Positions 7,844-16,577 are shown, numbered from the stretch's first letter. The stretch: DNA of 64,000 bases from Dyadobacter psychrotolerans (GCF_004349265.1 NZ_SMFL01000010.1:62001-126000); one strand, 5' to 3'. The notes: a model not told the origin generated them from the sequence alone. A program made the numbers and translations.

Positions 7844-10612
7844 TTAGAATCTGAAATTGTAAGTAATCGTAGGAATAGGCTGTCCAAAAATCGAAAGCTG
7901 ATAACCGTTGACCTGGCCATTAACTGTTTGAAAATAAACCGAACTCGGGTTTTTTCTCCCAAATAAATTATAAACTGCCAGCGTCCACGAGCTGTGTGCC
8001 AGCTTTTTGATCTTATGATTGCCTTCGATGTTCATGGCAAGATCCGTCCGGTAGTAATTTGGAATACGGAACTGGTTACGATCTGCATAATAAACTCTTT
8101 GTGCTCCATCGATGTAATATTTCCCGATCGGAGGCGTGTAAGGCCTGCCGGTGCTGTAAGTAAAGTTTAGAGAAACACTGAAACGATGTGAGAAGCGGTA
8201 ATTGCTGATCATCGTAAAATCGTGGGGTTTATCGTAGTTGCTCGGGTACCAGTTGCCTTTATTCGGCGCATCTACCGACTCACGATCCGTTGCCCTTAGC
8301 AGCGTGCGGGAGTAAGTGTAACCCAGCCATCCGTTAAGCTTTCCGGTCATTTTTTTTACCATAAATTCAACACCGTACGCCTTGGCTTTCGTATTTAGCA
8401 CAGCCGCTTCGATGTTGTGGTTCATGATCAGCGAATCACCGCCTTTGTAATCGAGGAAGTTTTTGATGTTTTTGTAATAACCCTCCAAAGAAACCTCAAT
8501 CTTATTTCCTCTGAAATTACGGTACAGCCCAAGCGAAACCTGATCCCCGATTTGTGGCTTCACATACTTGTCACTTAACTTCCAGATGTCAGTCGGAGAA
8601 ACCGTCATCGTGTTGGTCAGCAAGTGGATGTATTGCCGTAAAGTGTTATAACTGAGTTTCAGGGAAAGATTGTCCAAAACACTGTAACGCATCGAAGCCC
8701 GGTACTCGGGTCCGCCATAGTTCTTGATCGTCTTTCCTGAACCGAATTTTTCTGTTCCGTTTTCATAGATGTAGTCAACCGGAAAACCTGGCAGATAATT
8801 GTTAACCGTTTTGGGTCCAAGATATTGGTAAAAAGAAAAACGGATACCGGCTGTGATGGAAAGGCGGGGATTAACCTCAAATTTGTCTTCAATATAAATC
8901 GCGCTTTCGAGAGCCTGCTCCGGCTGCAGTGTATCCGGAATGATCAGAGATTCGGCACCCCGCGGAGTAAATGTTCCGGGCTTTAATTTGTAATATATTG
9001 AGCTTACACCAAAATCAAGCGTATGTCTTGGATCAATAACATAACTGAGATCGGCCTTAAAGTTGGACTGCTGAATATTAAATTTCAGGTCAAAGGAGTT
9101 AAGCGGTAGACCCGAAGCACCCATGGAATATTTGTACTGACTGTGCGAAACGGTATAAACGCTGTAAAGTTTCGGGTTAAAAGTATGTTTCCATTTTAAA
9201 GCAGCAAGCTGATTCTGATAGGTGTAAAGTGTATCACCATACAATCTGAAACGGTCATCGCTGACATAACCGGTTAAAAACAAACTATTTTTCTCATTGA
9301 TCTCATGGCTCACATGCAGGTTGACATCATAAAACGAGGCTGAACTTTTGTTGTAAGCTGGATTATCCAGTGCTTTAATTACCCAATTGGAATAGGTTGA
9401 ACGCCCGCCAAGCAGAAAAGACGTTTTATCTTTAACTATCGGGCCTTCTACGGTTAATCGCCCTGTTACCAGTCCGATCCCACCGGAAGCCACAAATTTT
9501 TTCTTATTTCCGTCACGGCTGTTGATATCAAGTACGGAAGATAACCTACCGCCAAATTTGGAAGGAATTGTACTTTTATATAACTCCACATCCCTTAATA
9601 CATCAGGATTAAACGCAGAGAAAAACCCAAAAAGGTGGGAAGGATTGTAAATTACTGCATCGTTAAAAAGGATCAGGTTTTGATCCGTAGACCCTCCGCG
9701 AACGTTTAGCCCTGTGCTATTTTCACCAACAGATTTAATACCAGGCAGGGTAAGAATCGTACGAAGCAAATCTGTTTCACCAAAAACAGTTGGTACTTGC
9801 TTGAGATTTTTAATGGTCAGTTTCACCTGTCCCATCTGCGTGCTTACCACGTTTTTGTCCATTCCTGCTTTTACGGAAACTTCTTTTAGCGCAATCACGC
9901 TTTCGCGCATTTCGATGTCCAGTTTTCCATCGGAATAGAGGATAACCTGACGCTGGGTTTCGCGCATTCCAAAACTTTTAATTCTGACAAGTTGCTTGCC
10001 CCGCGGAATGCTTAAAGCATACAATCCAAGCGCATCCGTAGTCACACCAATCGAGGGTGACTCGATATAAACAGCAGCTCCGATCACAGGTTCACCTGTA
10101 ATGGCATTTCTGACATAACCCGTGAGCGTGGAATTACCCGGTGTAATTTTTGTCTTTTTTATGCCAATTTCATGGACTTTACTCTCAGCGGAAGAAAGCA
10201 GCTTTTCCCTCACGCCGTCTTCCGGCCCGGCATAAGTTACCGCACCATTTTCAACAGCATTAGGATCGAACAGCCCAGGCTGAAGTTGTGTAATGATCCT
10301 CGGCCCCTGGGTAATATATATACGTTTTTGGCCATCGATGGCATATTCAAATTCAGAACCTTTGAAAACCTGGTCCAAAACCTCCCGGATAGTTTGATTT
10401 TCAACATTCAGGTCCAGTGAAAGCGAGTCGAAACGGACGGCATCGTAATAAAAGAAGTATTCGGTTTGTGATTCAACCTGTTTTACAAAATCATGAAAAC
10501 GGGCAGAATCAAGACGCATTGTAATCTTTTTCTCAGGCACATTTTGTCCAAAGGAATTTTGGAGACACAATACTGAACAAAAGAGAAAGGTGAAGAGTAA
10601 AAGTTTTTTCAT
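7844..10612 (-). CDS. TonB-dependent outer membrane receptor with STN and carboxypeptidase-regulatory-like domains
   Basis: A 922-residue importer of the outer membrane. In order: a signal peptide (to about residue 22, ending in QNSFGQ), an STN (secretin/TonB short N-terminal) domain at about 29-100 (RFHDFVKQVESQTEYFFYY), a carboxypeptidase-regulatory-like domain at about 160-245 (TGYVRNAITGEPVIGAAVYI), a plug at about 255-365 (GLNVRGGSTDQNLILFNDA), then the barrel, ending with a C-terminal aromatic (ITYNFRF). STN domains usually signal to an anti-sigma factor, but no FecI or FecR gene is in the window. The start overlaps the stop of the upstream gene by four bases (ATGA), implying translational coupling. 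The DUF4249 gene follows 11 bases later. Substrate unknown. Confidence 0.92.
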   Translation of the reverse strand: MKKLLLFTFLFCSVLCLQNSFGQNVPEKKITMRLDSARFHDFVKQVESQTEYFFYYDAVRFDSLSLDLNVENQTIREVLDQVFKGSEFEYAIDGQKRIYITQGPRIITQLQPGLFDPNAVENGAVTYAGPEDGVREKLLSSAESKVHEIGIKKTKITPGNSTLTGYVRNAITGEPVIGAAVYIESPSIGVTTDALGLYALSIPRGKQLVRIKSFGMRETQRQVILYSDGKLDIEMRESVIALKEVSVKAGMDKNVVSTQMGQVKLTIKNLKQVPTVFGETDLLRTILTLPGIKSVGENSTGLNVRGGSTDQNLILFNDAVIYNPSHLFGFFSAFNPDVLRDVELYKSTIPSKFGGRLSSVLDINSRDGNKKKFVASGGIGLVTGRLTVEGPIVKDKTSFLLGGRSTYSNWVIKALDNPAYNKSSASFYDVNLHVSHEINEKNSLFLTGYVSDDRFRLYGDTLYTYQNQLAALKWKHTFNPKLYSVYTVSHSQYKYSMGASGLPLNSFDLKFNIQQSNFKADLSYVIDPRHTLDFGVSSIYYKLKPGTFTPRGAESLIIPDTLQPEQALESAIYIEDKFEVNPRLSITAGIRFSFYQYLGPKTVNNYLPGFPVDYIYENGTEKFGSGKTIKNYGGPEYRASMRYSVLDNLSLKLSYNTLRQYIHLLTNTMTVSPTDIWKLSDKYVKPQIGDQVSLGLYRNFRGNKIEVSLEGYYKNIKNFLDYKGGDSLIMNHNIEAAVLNTKAKAYGVEFMVKKMTGKLNGWLGYTYSRTLLRATDRESVDAPNKGNWYPSNYDKPHDFTMISNYRFSHRFSVSLNFTYSTGRPYTPPIGKYYIDGAQRVYYADRNQFRIPNYYRTDLAMNIEGNHKIKKLAHSSWTLAVYNLFGRKNPSSVYFQTVNGQVNGYQLSIFGQPIPTITYNFRF

Positions 10613-11352
10613 GGTTTGGCTAATGCGTCATACGTTGCAACCATCTTGGCAATGGCTGTTTCTCTTTCTGGTCTAAAAGCAATATTTTCGTCCCGCAGTG
10701 CTTTTCTGAGTTGTTTTTTGTATTCAGGAAACAAAGCAAGTACCGATTTTTTTGAACGGACGAAATTATACTTTCCATTTTTTCTGATGTAGAAAAAGCT
10801 TTTCTCAGGGAAATAAGCGATCACCCGTTTGTCCACAATTTTCTCCTGACGCTGTTTTGTCCTGCGTACCAGAAGCTGCGATTCGCCATTATATACAAGA
10901 TCATAAAAACCGGTACGCATCTGCGGAGTGATATCCTTTCCAGATTCAAATCGTTTGAAGGTGTGCCCCTCATTCCAGAAATAATCAACCTTTTCAGACT
11001 GTAATAACATCGGATCGCCGTTCAAATGTTTTATAACCAGCTCATCCCTAACCAGATCATACATCAAAGCGACACTGTCAAACCGCTGTCCTTCATAAAA
11101 GACAATTCCCTTTTTCCACTTCCTTTCTTCGAAAAACTGGTGTTCTTCCATTCGGGAATCGTAGATATAGTAAAGCCGGCCGTTGTAGAGGTTTTGAGAT
11201 TGGGCCGTAGCGGTCTTATAAAGTGAAACCGGATAGCTGGTTTCCGGCGGAGTTTCTAAAGAAATTCCGTTTGGTTCTGACGACGCTGTCTGCCCAAAAG
11301 AACATACCGATTTCAGTACCAAAACAGATAAAACAATGGTAAAAACGCGCAT
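10609..11352 (-). CDS. Hypothetical secreted protein coupled to the TonB receptor
   Basis: First gene of the receptor operon. The ATG at 11352 (MRVFTIVLSVLVLKSVCSFGQ) gives a clean signal peptide with cleavage after FGQ; the frame extends 21 codons upstream, but that stretch (MIPALPQKSVLWRKRNK) looks non-coding. The mature protein of about 225 residues is rich in aromatic and basic residues, with GRLYYIYDSRMEEHQFFEE and a C-terminal basic helix region (EYKKQLRKALRDENIAF). I do not recognise a named family. The four-base overlap with the receptor gene argues that the two proteins work together, perhaps as a periplasmic partner of the receptor; that role is inference only. Confidence 0.78.
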   Translation of the reverse strand: MRVFTIVLSVLVLKSVCSFGQTASSEPNGISLETPPETSYPVSLYKTATAQSQNLYNGRLYYIYDSRMEEHQFFEERKWKKGIVFYEGQRFDSVALMYDLVRDELVIKHLNGDPMLLQSEKVDYFWNEGHTFKRFESGKDITPQMRTGFYDLVYNGESQLLVRRTKQRQEKIVDKRVIAYFPEKSFFYIRKNGKYNFVRSKKSVLALFPEYKKQLRKALRDENIAFRPERETAIAKMVATYDALAKP

Positions 11353-11603
11353 AAATAAACTGGTTTTATTCCTTTTACGCCACAGAACCGACTTTTGTGG
11401 CAGAGCGGGTATCAACCCATTAAAGAAGTGAACGCAAGTTACTTACTATTTAAAGACAATAATTATTTAGCAGGAAGCAAAAGCACGATTTCTTTCCAAA
11501 AACACAAAAAATGTGACGTTAACTATCCATTCTTATTGAATGATCCTAACTTTGGACTTTGGTTCATCACACATTCACTTTCATTCAATCACCAATTTCT
11601 TTT

Positions 11604-12665
11604 ATGAAGATACTAATTACAGGAGGTGCAGGTTTCGTAGGCTCCGCCTTAGCAATATCACTTAAACTTAATTATCCTGACTACCAGATATTTGCTCTCG
11701 ACAATTTAAAACGCCGTGGCTCCGAGCTTAACCTGACCCGGTTAAAAAAAGCTGGTGTTGAATTTGTTCACGGAGACATAAGAAATAAAGAAGATTTTGA
11801 CAGTATTCCGGCTGTGGATACCGTTATTGAAGCTTCTGCGGAACCTTCGGTGCTTGCAGGATTGGACGGCACACCCGATTATCTGATCAATACCAATTTG
11901 GTGGGAACGGTGAACTGCCTTAATTACGCGCTGAAACATAAAGCTGCATTTATATTTCTGTCGACAAGCCGGGTGTATCCGATCAAAACGATTGAAACTT
12001 TAAATTTTGTTGAAGAAGAAACCCGTTTTGCACTATCCGACGACCAGCCGGTTCCGGGTGTTTCTTCAAAGGGAATAGCCGAAGACTTTCCGTTGAATGG
12101 CGCAAGATCATTGTATGGAACCACCAAGCTTGCTTCCGAACTGATCATTCAGGAATACAACGAGTTTTACAACCTTAAAACAGTAATTAACCGTTGCGGT
12201 GTTATTACCGGTCCCTGGCAAATGGGTAAGGTTGATCAGGGCGTAATGGTCTTATGGATTGCAAAACACTATTTTAATCAGCAGCTGGGTTATTTTGGCT
12301 ACGGTGGAACCGGCAAACAAACCCGTGATATGCTGCACGTAGCTGATCTTTATCGTTTGATCGACTGGCAGCTTCATAATCTTGACAAAGTAAACGGAGA
12401 AATCCTGAATGCCGGCGGCGGACTTGAAAGCAGTGCGTCGTTGCAGGAACTTACAAAAGTTTGTCAGGAAGTAACCGGAAAGACAATTCCGATTAAGGTG
12501 GTTCCGGAAAACCGCACTGCAGATATTCGTTTGTACGTAACTGATAACACAAAAGTTACCGCTTTAACCGGCTGGAAACCCGAAATTGGCATACGTCTGA
12601 TTGTGGAAGAGATCACGGCCTGGCTGGCAGAAAATGAGAAAGACCTTGCTCCTATTTTGATGTAA
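11604..12665 (+). CDS. NAD-dependent epimerase/dehydratase, CDP-paratose 2-epimerase-like
   Basis: Extended short-chain dehydrogenase of 353 residues that probably acts on a nucleotide sugar. I chose ATG 11604 because the Rossmann motif begins at once (MKILITGGAGFVGSALA); the frame is open 15 codons further upstream but codes for nothing family-like there. The active site includes LSTSRVYP and YGTTK, the Tyr-x3-Lys pair. The segment RRGSELNLTRLKKAGVEF and the HGDIRNKED phrase resemble CDP-tyvelose/paratose 2-epimerases more than GalE, and MLHVADLYRLI is the usual C-terminal substrate-binding motif. No other deoxysugar genes are adjacent, so the exact substrate is uncertain. A hairpin follows the stop codon. 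Confidence 0.85.
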   Translation: MKILITGGAGFVGSALAISLKLNYPDYQIFALDNLKRRGSELNLTRLKKAGVEFVHGDIRNKEDFDSIPAVDTVIEASAEPSVLAGLDGTPDYLINTNLVGTVNCLNYALKHKAAFIFLSTSRVYPIKTIETLNFVEEETRFALSDDQPVPGVSSKGIAEDFPLNGARSLYGTTKLASELIIQEYNEFYNLKTVINRCGVITGPWQMGKVDQGVMVLWIAKHYFNQQLGYFGYGGTGKQTRDMLHVADLYRLIDWQLHNLDKVNGEILNAGGGLESSASLQELTKVCQEVTGKTIPIKVVPENRTADIRLYVTDNTKVTALTGWKPEIGIRLIVEEITAWLAENEKDLAPILM

Positions 12666-12684
12666 TATTTAGGAATTTTAAGGT

Positions 12685-12723
12685 AGCTTTTGAACTGGAA
12701 TTTTAAATTCTGATTCAAAAGCT
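12685..12723 (+). terminator. Hairpin after the epimerase gene
   Basis: Ten-base perfect arms AGCTTTTGAA / TTCAAAAGCT (12685-12694 with 12714-12723) enclose a second inverted repeat (GAATTT / AAATTC). It begins 20 bases after the stop codon of the epimerase gene. No T-run follows; instead the repeat element at 12724 starts immediately. It is probably a transcript 3' end, but could be part of the repeat. Confidence 0.5.
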
Positions 12724-12790
12724 GCCCAAAGGGCATCCTGTTTATAGAAAAGAATTCATAGACCTTCTCAACTCCGCAGGAGTTTCCTGT
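12724..12790 (+). repeat. Intergenic palindromic repeat, CCTGTTTATAGAA family, copy A
   Basis: Order: a small palindrome (GCCCAAAGGGC), then ATCCTGTTTATAGAAAA, a variable spacer of about 20 bases, then AACTCCGCAGGAGTTTCCTGT, which contains a CTCC/GGAG palindrome. The same order of parts occurs at 16724-16796 and, inverted, at 16633-16706. It lies between the epimerase and HMG-CoA lyase genes. Confidence 0.75.
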
Positions 12791-12862
12791 CCGAAGGAAT
12801 TTTCTTTAAAATTTAAATTCAATCTTCCTGCAAAAACGGTACGATCATTTAAATTGCAAAAC

Positions 12863-13711
12863 ATGAAAATTATCGAATGCCCGAGAGACGCCTGGCAGGG
12901 CTATCATCCGTTTATCCCTACTGATCAAAAAATCGCTTACCTCAACCAACTGCTTCGGGTTGGTTTTGATACCATTGACTTTGGCAGTTTCGTATCTGCA
13001 ACAGCCATGCCGCAGGTGAGTGACACAGCTGCGCTTCTTGAAAAACTTGATCTTTCGGTATCGGCTTCAAAATTGCTGGCCATTGTTGCAAACGAGCGTG
13101 GTGCACAGGAAGCCTGTACGTTTGAAAAAATAACCTATCTGGGCTACCCTTTTTCAATTTCTGAAACATTTCAGCTTAGAAATACCAACGCAACAATTGA
13201 GGAATCACTTCTTCGTGTTCAGCGCATTGCGGCGCTTTGCGAAAAAGCCGGAAAGGAACTGGTTATTTATCTTTCAATGGGTTTCGGGAATCCGTATGGC
13301 GACGTATGGAATCCGGAAATTGTAATGCAGTGGGTTGAAAAACTTAGTCAGTTTGGAATCAAAATTTTCTCCCTCGCTGATACAGTTGGCGTTGCAAAAA
13401 CAGAAGATATTCAAGCACTTTTTTCAGCACTTATTCCAAAATGGCCTGATCTGGAATTTGGAGCACACTTCCATACAACCCAAGATCGTTGGGAAGAAAA
13501 AACAGAAACCGCCTATCTTGCCGGCTGCCGGCGTTTTGATGGTGCACTGCTGGGTTACGGCGGCTGTCCGATGGCTCAAAACGATCTGATTGGAAACATG
13601 CCAAGCGAAAGACTGATCGACTTTGCAAAAGAAAAAAATGAATTGATTAATATTGATTTGGAAGCGCTGGATCAGGCAAAGAGGATGTTTTTGGAATTAA
13701 TTAGCAACTAG
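12863..13711 (+). CDS. Hydroxymethylglutaryl-CoA lyase family protein
   Basis: Cleaves (S)-3-hydroxy-3-methylglutaryl-CoA to acetoacetate and acetyl-CoA, the last step of leucine breakdown. The TIM-barrel protein has 282 residues from ATG 12863 (MKIIECPRDAWQGYHPFIPT); three codons of upstream frame are ignored. Visible active-site features are the N-terminal Arg-Asp (residues 8-9), the metal-binding His-x-His in GAHFHTTQD, and the family signature GYGGCPMAQ with its catalytic cysteine. Related members of the HMGL-like superfamily act on other acyl-CoAs, but the GCP signature favours HMG-CoA lyase. The gene is monocistronic, flanked by repeat elements on both sides, with two hairpins right after the stop. 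Confidence 0.9.
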   Translation: MKIIECPRDAWQGYHPFIPTDQKIAYLNQLLRVGFDTIDFGSFVSATAMPQVSDTAALLEKLDLSVSASKLLAIVANERGAQEACTFEKITYLGYPFSISETFQLRNTNATIEESLLRVQRIAALCEKAGKELVIYLSMGFGNPYGDVWNPEIVMQWVEKLSQFGIKIFSLADTVGVAKTEDIQALFSALIPKWPDLEFGAHFHTTQDRWEEKTETAYLAGCRRFDGALLGYGGCPMAQNDLIGNMPSERLIDFAKEKNELINIDLEALDQAKRMFLELISN

Positions 13712-13718
13712 TTTTTTA

Positions 13719-13792
13719 CCGGTCGGATGGCAAAAAAGCCATGCGACCGGAGAGGCTACCCGTCCCACGGCTTTTTCGCCGTCGGACGGGTA
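13719..13792. repeat. Tandem pair of GC-rich hairpins, GTCGGACGGC family
   Basis: Hairpin 1 (13719-13750): CCGGTCG and ATGGC pair with GCCAT and CGACCGG around an AAAAAA loop. Hairpin 2 (13757-13792): a 15-bp stem with one mismatch, TACCCGTCC...GGACGGGTA, around TTTTTC. They differ in sequence but share the design of a GC-rich stem ending in GGC/GCC and an A6 or T5 loop. A third member is at 60253-60284. The pair sits between convergent genes and may serve as a terminator, but has no canonical T-run outside the stem. Confidence 0.75.
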
Positions 13793-13819
13793 AAAGAATG
13801 TTATTTCAGAATAAAAAAT

Positions 13820-14692
13820 TTACTCTTCCTCCTTTTTTTTCCAAAAACAATAACCCAGTGAAAAGTGATGCGACCAGCCAAGCTGCGCATGTGAATGCAC
13901 CGCATAATCGAAGTAAAACTTCCCACCTTTAAAACCTGCACCAAAATGATTAGTCAGCGGGCGGGAATTTAAGCCGGTTCTGATGAATAGTTTTTTCAAG
14001 AACTGATATTCCAAACCTCCTTTTACAGAAACAGGCAAATCTGTGTTTTTATCAATTTCGGCAGTCAGTACCAGACTCTTTTGTGGTTTGTAAAGAAATC
14101 CGGCACGCAGCAAAGTAGGGACGCGATTTCCATAATCGCCGGAATAAGAGAATTGTGTCAGATTAAAAACATGTGCACCAAACGAAAAACGGGGCGAGAA
14201 CTGAACAATTCCACCAAACTCGATTGCAATAGCATGTCGGCTGATGGTCAATGAAGGTGCATTAACAGCATTTTGAAGATAATTGACCTTCGCACCCAAA
14301 CTGAATCGCCCTACTCTATGGCCGGCTCCAATTCCCAAAGCCAGCTGGTTGTAAAGTTTATCACCAAATCGTTGAACAGTAAATCCCGCTCCAAAATCAT
14401 CACTTAACGGTAAAACGCCGCCAAATCCGATCGTGCTGATACCGTCAAAACCATAATGTGAATCGTAGGTAGAAATAACAACCGCTTCCTGAATACCGGC
14501 AAGTCCGGCAATATTGCTGAAGACAGAACTATTATCGGAATTAGCAACCGTTGCGCTGCCCATACCCCAGGATCTGGCACCGGCAGGAAAAGGAAAATCC
14601 TGACCGGGAGTTCTGCACGGTAGAAAAACAAAAATGAAGATTATTATGATGAAGTTTTTCTGTCGAGATAAATATCCAGATCGCTCTTTCAT
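13820..14692 (-). CDS. PorV/PorQ-family outer membrane beta-barrel protein
   Basis: A 290-residue outer-membrane barrel protein related to PorV/PorQ of the type IX secretion system. After a signal peptide (to about residue 30, ending in CRTPGQ), the mature N-terminus FPFPAGARSWGMGSATVANS carries the family's G-A-R-x-x-G-M-G-x-A motif, followed by SSVFSNIAGLAG (the 'N-P-A-G-L' equivalent). The rest alternates short strands and ends with HHFSLGYCF. PorV shuttles substrates to the attachment complex and PorQ is part of it; which role applies here cannot be told. The gene is followed on the left by the hairpin pair and preceded by a terminator that isolates it from the next gene. Confidence 0.82.
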   Translation of the reverse strand: MKERSGYLSRQKNFIIIIFIFVFLPCRTPGQDFPFPAGARSWGMGSATVANSDNSSVFSNIAGLAGIQEAVVISTYDSHYGFDGISTIGFGGVLPLSDDFGAGFTVQRFGDKLYNQLALGIGAGHRVGRFSLGAKVNYLQNAVNAPSLTISRHAIAIEFGGIVQFSPRFSFGAHVFNLTQFSYSGDYGNRVPTLLRAGFLYKPQKSLVLTAEIDKNTDLPVSVKGGLEYQFLKKLFIRTGLNSRPLTNHFGAGFKGGKFYFDYAVHSHAQLGWSHHFSLGYCFWKKKEEE

Positions 14693-14708
14693 ATTTACTG
14701 CGGCAGTT

Positions 14709-14736
14709 AAAAAGCTGCCGGTTATTTACCGGCAGC
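14709..14736 (-). terminator. Rho-independent terminator after the 14752-15867 gene
   Basis: On the minus strand an 8-bp stem GCTGCCGG / CCGGCAGC (14714-14721 with 14729-14736) with a 7-base loop is followed by TTTTTAA. It lies 16 bases after the stop codon of the upstream minus-strand gene. Confidence 0.8.
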
Positions 14737-14751
14737 CCACTATGCTGAATA

Positions 14752-15867
14752 TCAGCTAAATTTTCTTTTTACAATATTCAATAAAGCAGTAACGGCTTCT
14801 CCATTGACATCCCATGCATATTTTGAAGCATATCTATGCCAGATCAGATTTTGCGCCTCTTCATAACTTTTTACCATATCAAGCTCATAAATCGCTTTTT
14901 CGAAATGCTCGCTATTTTTGCTAAAAAGCTGATTTACAAACATAAACCTTTGACCCAACGGAATGGAAGCTGCAATGCTTTCCACTTTTACAGGTATCGT
15001 TCCATAAGATTTATCTTCACCCGGTTCGGGCATATTAGACTTAAAACGGTTATTAAGCGATTCCCGCTCTGTTGAATTGGTTTTAGCTACAATTTCGGAT
15101 AAAACAGCTACACCAGGTTCGGCACGCTGCGGAGCGGCGGCAGGTTCAGGTCTTACGGTTTCACTTTCTCCAAAAGCGGCGTCAAAAAAAGATTTTGATT
15201 CAGATTTTAATGGAGCAACGTTTGCCTTTTGTTCTTCCTTCGGAAGCAGTTCAGAAAGGTTAAGCGGGAAGATCTCTGAAAACTGTATAAGATAAGGGTC
15301 TCTGTCATCCAGCAGATCTGCATTATTTTTAACTTCAAAAACCCAGCTAATAGCCTGCGTCTGATAAACAGATTCAGAACCGCTTTCCACCAGTTTTTGC
15401 AGCAAAGCTTCACCCATGGCGCGATGGATATGAGTGTATTTCACAAGCTGTTCTGCCTTTTCCTGTGTAAATTCGGAATCGGCAGGTAATCTTATTTTTT
15501 CCTCAAAGTAAACTTCCGGAGTAAATAATAATTTCAGCGCATCCTTCACAGAATCAAGCAGCAATGGTTCCAGGTCAGTGCGTTTTACTGCAATGTGTTG
15601 GGAAGCAGTGTTCATAAAAGCCTGAAGTGCCTGTTTTACTTCATCATTATCAAAATCAAAAAACACACTGCGGAAAGACTCCGCATTGCTTTTCCACTGT
15701 TCGAATAAACGATTAAGCATTCCAAGGTTCACCTGGCGTACCGGTGTAAGTTTTAGCAGCTGGGCACCGGTAACTATATCCTGCGACCGGTAGACTTCGT
15801 TCAAAACCGTAGTCGAGAACCGGGCAGCGTATTGATTGAGAGCAATTGAATTCAAACTATTCGACAT
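14752..15867 (-). CDS. Hypothetical cytoplasmic protein
   Basis: An unrecognised 371-residue protein without signal peptide or membrane segments. The first 200 residues are predicted helical from their composition (for example FEQWKSNAESFRSVFFDFDNDEVKQ and the AEQLVKYTHIHRAMGEALLQ region). Residues about 205-285 are a low-complexity linker rich in Glu, Pro, Ala and Ser (PEPAAAPQRAEPG), and the last 75 form a second helical block containing IPLGQRFMFVNQLFSKNSEH. This N-domain/linker/C-domain design suggests a scaffold or adaptor. The gene is monocistronic, with a terminator downstream, and is divergent from thymidine kinase. It is probably a lineage-specific conserved protein; no function is offered. 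Confidence 0.75.
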   Translation of the reverse strand: MSNSLNSIALNQYAARFSTTVLNEVYRSQDIVTGAQLLKLTPVRQVNLGMLNRLFEQWKSNAESFRSVFFDFDNDEVKQALQAFMNTASQHIAVKRTDLEPLLLDSVKDALKLLFTPEVYFEEKIRLPADSEFTQEKAEQLVKYTHIHRAMGEALLQKLVESGSESVYQTQAISWVFEVKNNADLLDDRDPYLIQFSEIFPLNLSELLPKEEQKANVAPLKSESKSFFDAAFGESETVRPEPAAAPQRAEPGVAVLSEIVAKTNSTERESLNNRFKSNMPEPGEDKSYGTIPVKVESIAASIPLGQRFMFVNQLFSKNSEHFEKAIYELDMVKSYEEAQNLIWHRYASKYAWDVNGEAVTALLNIVKRKFS

Positions 15868-15977
15868 ACGAATAAGATCTTTTTAACGAAAGTGTTTAAT
15901 AAAAATATGTTTGCTTTGTAAAGATAAATAAAATTAGCTGTTACGTCAGGTCTGCCTGATTCAATTATACCACTTAC

Positions 15978-16577
15978 ATGTTCATCGAACCATTAAACAG
16001 GAAAGCAAATCAGATCCCCAGAACCGGCTGGGTTGAAGTGATCTGTGGCTCCATGTTCTCGGGAAAAACCGAAGAATTGATCCGCAGACTCAACAGAGCC
16101 AAAATTGCGCGTCAAAAAATACAAATCTTTAAACCTGCTTTGGATCAACGTTACCATGTCGAGAACATTGTTTCTCACAACGACAATTATATCCGTTCCA
16201 CACCGGTTTCATCCTCGGCACAAATCCTCGAATTGGCCGAAGATTGCGAAGTTGTCGGAATTGATGAAGTACAGTTTTTTGACGAAAATATTGTCGGAGT
16301 GGTTGATGGACTGGCAAATTCAGGAAAACGCGTGATCGTTGCCGGGCTGGATATGGATTACTTGGGTAAACCATTTGGCTGCATGCCGCAGCTGATGGCC
16401 ATTGCGGAATTTGTCACCAAAGTGCATGCAATCTGCATGGTTTGCGGTGAAGTAGCCTCGCATTCATACCGCCTTTCAGAATCCAATGAACGTGTATTAT
16501 TGGGAGAAACAGATCTTTACGAAGCGCGTTGCCGGAGATGTTTTAATTTAGGAGAGGAAGTTTCGCATCGGGAGTAG
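15978..16577 (+). CDS. tdk: Thymidine kinase (type II)
   Basis: Phosphorylates thymidine with ATP for the dTTP salvage pathway. At 199 residues it matches type II kinases. The P-loop GSMFSGKT is at residues 24-31, the Asp-Glu magnesium/catalytic pair at 96-97 (VGIDEVQFF), and the zinc-binding cysteines are C153/C156 (CMVC) and C185/C188 (CRRC), so the lasso domain is complete. The ATG at 15978 gives an N-terminal extension of about 17 residues before the first strand, as commonly seen in this phylum. It is divergent from the hypothetical gene ending at 14752, with 110 bases between the starts. Confidence 0.95.
   Translation: MFIEPLNRKANQIPRTGWVEVICGSMFSGKTEELIRRLNRAKIARQKIQIFKPALDQRYHVENIVSHNDNYIRSTPVSSSAQILELAEDCEVVGIDEVQFFDENIVGVVDGLANSGKRVIVAGLDMDYLGKPFGCMPQLMAIAEFVTKVHAICMVCGEVASHSYRLSESNERVLLGETDLYEARCRRCFNLGEEVSHRE

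Noticed and set aside
10609..16577. Polysaccharide or lipid A biosynthesis cluster around the epimerase gene
   Set aside because: Only one sugar-nucleotide enzyme is present; neighbours are unrelated catabolic and envelope genes.
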